DNA from: Vulcanimicrobiia bacterium
Lineage (GTDB): Bacteria > Vulcanimicrobiota > Vulcanimicrobiia > Vulcanimicrobiales > Vulcanimicrobiaceae
Assembly (NCBI GenBank): GCA_025451135.1
Contig: JANWKW010000132.1
Location: 1-28,998, forward strand
Length of the DNA: 28,998 nt
Reading direction: 5' to 3'
Positions 27,462-28,998 of this stretch are shown one piece after another. The translations under genes and the position numbers were made by a program. A model generated the notes under the pieces. That model made no database searches. It was not told where the DNA came from and worked only from the letters and a program-made list of their open reading frames with translations. Within the stretch, counting starts at the first letter, position 1; every line of letters starts with the position of its first letter.

Positions 27462-28943
27462 GTGAAATGGTTCGGCGCGCTCGCAGCCGCTAGCTTGGCG
27501 ATGACGGTCGCATCGGGCGGCGCTCTCGCCCAGACCACCGCGCCCGATCCGTACGCCCGCATCCTCACCCTCGAATCCACCCGCAGCCTCGGCAACGGAG
27601 AGCTCGCCGGCTATCTGGCCTCGTCCGACGCTCGCCTGGCCGCACGAGCCGCCCTGGCGATCGGCCGAACGCGCCTCGCCGCCGGGGCTCCGCTCCTGCT
27701 GGCCCACGCCACCGACGACCGCGCCCCGGTCAGAGCGTTCGCCGTCTACGGCCTCGGCCTGATCGGCCGGCCCGAGGACGCAAAGACCGTCGTCATGTCG
27801 GCGATCACGCCGGTCGGCGCGGTCCAGATCGCTGCCCTCGACGCGATCGGCCGGTACCAAGCCGCGGGCGATCTCGGCACCCTCCAGGCCGGCGCCGCCG
27901 ACGTGCTCGCGCTCGAACTCAAGGACGCTCCCGACCCGATCGTGCGCGCCCGGGCGGCCACGGAGTTCGGCGCGTTCGGCACCGGACCGGCGAGCTTCTT
28001 CGCATCGCTTCAGCTCGTCCGTGCCGTGCAGACCGACAAGGACGACAGCGTCCGGTGGCACGCGCTCTGGTCGATCTACCGCGCGTTCCCGACACGCGTC
28101 CCGCGCGAACTGCTGACGGCGTGCCTGCGCGACGCGAACGAACTCGTGCGTCTGGAAGCCGTGCGCGCCCTCGGCCGTACCAAAGACAAGCACATGATCG
28201 CCGCGCTGCAACCGCTCCTCGACGATCCGTCGTGGCGCGTCCAAGAACAGGCTCACGAGTCGATCCTGGTCCTCTCAGGCAAATCGCAGAGCGATCATCT
28301 CGCCGCGCTGCTGCCGGACCTACATCTTCCGGCCGTGCAGCCCGATCCGTTCGCTTCGCTGGCCGCGCTCCCGCGCACCGGCCCGAGCGGCAAACCGGTC
28401 GCGCCCACCGTCGCTAGCGCGATCCAGTTGCCGCTGTTGCCGACGACCGCCGCCGACATGACCGGCCCCGCGCCCGGCCCGCATCCCCGCGTCCGCATCG
28501 TCACGACCAAAGGGAACCTCTACCTGACGCTCTATCCCGAGTGGGCGCCGCTCACGGTCGCGAACTTCCTCAACGTCGCGGACCACGGCTACTACGACAA
28601 CAACCGCTGGTTCCGGATCGTGCCCGACTTCGTGGTACAGACCGGCGATCCGACCGACAACGGCGACGGCGACGCCGGCTACAGCATCGGCGCCGAAGAG
28701 AACCCGCTCGAACAGGCGACCGGCATCATCTCGATGGGGATGAACTACACCGATCCCCCGAACGCCCACGCCATCCGCGACTCCGCCGGCACCCAATTCT
28801 ACATCGACCTCAGCCCGCAGCTCCACCTGGACCGCGACTTCACTGTTTTCGGCAAGCTCGAAGGCGGCCAAGACGTCCTCGCCCGCCTGGTCGAATCCGA
28901 CCGCATGATCCGCGTAGAAAGACTTCCCGATGTCACGCTCTAA
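27462..28943 (+). CDS. Exported HEAT-repeat / cyclophilin-type peptidyl-prolyl isomerase fusion
   Basis: A 493-residue protein with signal peptide (KWFGALAAASLAMTVASGGALAQ). Residues about 40-290 are HEAT/PBS-lyase-type helical repeats, e.g. ASSDARLAARAALAIGRTRL, DDRAPVRAFAVYGLGLIGRP, LRDANELVRLEAVRALGRTK, DDPSWRVQEQAHESILVLSG. A Pro-rich linker leads to a cyclophilin domain at about 340-490: VTTKGNLYLTLYPEWAPLTVANF, WFRIVPDFVVQTGDP (catalytic Arg/Phe/Gln area), ISMGMNY, GTQFYIDLSPQLHLDRDFTVFGKL. It probably speeds proline isomerisation during folding of exported proteins, the HEAT part acting as a client or partner scaffold. The last 14 bases overlap the next gene's start, so the two are coupled. 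Confidence 0.88.
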   Translation: MKWFGALAAASLAMTVASGGALAQTTAPDPYARILTLESTRSLGNGELAGYLASSDARLAARAALAIGRTRLAAGAPLLLAHATDDRAPVRAFAVYGLGLIGRPEDAKTVVMSAITPVGAVQIAALDAIGRYQAAGDLGTLQAGAADVLALELKDAPDPIVRARAATEFGAFGTGPASFFASLQLVRAVQTDKDDSVRWHALWSIYRAFPTRVPRELLTACLRDANELVRLEAVRALGRTKDKHMIAALQPLLDDPSWRVQEQAHESILVLSGKSQSDHLAALLPDLHLPAVQPDPFASLAALPRTGPSGKPVAPTVASAIQLPLLPTTAADMTGPAPGPHPRVRIVTTKGNLYLTLYPEWAPLTVANFLNVADHGYYDNNRWFRIVPDFVVQTGDPTDNGDGDAGYSIGAEENPLEQATGIISMGMNYTDPPNAHAIRDSAGTQFYIDLSPQLHLDRDFTVFGKLEGGQDVLARLVESDRMIRVERLPDVTL

Positions 28944-28998
28944 AACCATCCTCGCAACGCTAGCAGCCCTCGCGCTCACCGCGTGCGCCAAGCAAGAA
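28930..28998 (+). CDS. Start of a lipoprotein gene, cut by the window end
   Basis: Only 23 codons are inside the window: MSRSKTILATLAALALTACA followed by KQE. This is a textbook lipoprotein signal peptide with lipobox LTAC (Cys19). ATG 28930 overlaps the end of the cyclophilin gene by 14 bases in another frame. The pairing suggests an exported partner, possibly another isomerase or foldase, but the function lies beyond the window. Confidence 0.75.
   Translation, partial: MSRSKTILATLAALALTACAKQE

Noticed and set aside
27324..28256. Long upstream extension of the minus-strand exported gene
   Set aside because: It runs antisense through the HEAT-cyclophilin gene. A signal peptide starts at 27323.

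Overview
The window is a GC-rich (roughly two-thirds G+C), gene-dense bacterial chromosome segment carrying core housekeeping genes (rimO, secA, prfB, rlmN, glyS, dnaG, rpoD). Between them lie envelope genes and lineage-specific secreted proteins. No phage, plasmid, transposase, CRISPR, rRNA or tRNA was seen. The mix of LytR-CpsA-Psr protein, heptosyltransferase-like GT9, DUF2079 membrane protein and many proline/serine/threonine-rich secreted proteins reminds me of Candidatus Eremiobacterota / Vulcanimicrobiota (WPS-2). That placement is an inference from gene style, not shown by any marker comparison.

Layout. 1-6567 (+): the end of rimO, an LCP cell-wall ligase-like protein and a NodB polysaccharide deacetylase in a tight overlapping run, then a small membrane protein, a beta-propeller lipoprotein and a large soluble multi-GAF histidine kinase. 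6629-11407: secA and prfB on the plus strand, with an oppositely oriented gene between them for a GDPH-containing, DUF1521-like (metal-induced self-cleaving) protein. prfB keeps the classic RF2 autoregulatory +1 frameshift, which splits its reading frame at 10366. 11407-16712: DUF2079 membrane protein, convergent GT9 glycosyltransferase, type-4 uracil-DNA glycosylase, rlmN and a membrane GT2. 16738-18078: glyS. 18066-18220: a long imperfect palindrome flanked by a 15-bp direct repeat, sitting exactly between the convergent stops of glyS and an M1 aminopeptidase. 18215-21905 (-): M1 aminopeptidase with HEAT-like tail and an HD phosphohydrolase. 21947-24952 (+): the conserved dnaG-rpoD pair. 25006-28998: a cluster of exported proteins (helical protein, His-cluster protein, VirB10-like-fold candidate, HEAT-cyclophilin fusion, start of a lipoprotein).

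Functional reading: the segment combines replication initiation and transcription (dnaG, rpoD), translation and its quality (prfB, glyS, rlmN, rimO), export (secA) and envelope building (LCP, deacetylase, GT9, GT2, DUF2079). The most unusual items are the GDPH self-cleavage candidate between secA and prfB, and the palindromic insertion-like element at 18066-18220. Gene starts were revised from the longest possible frame wherever a ribosome site, signal peptide or lipobox gave a better choice.
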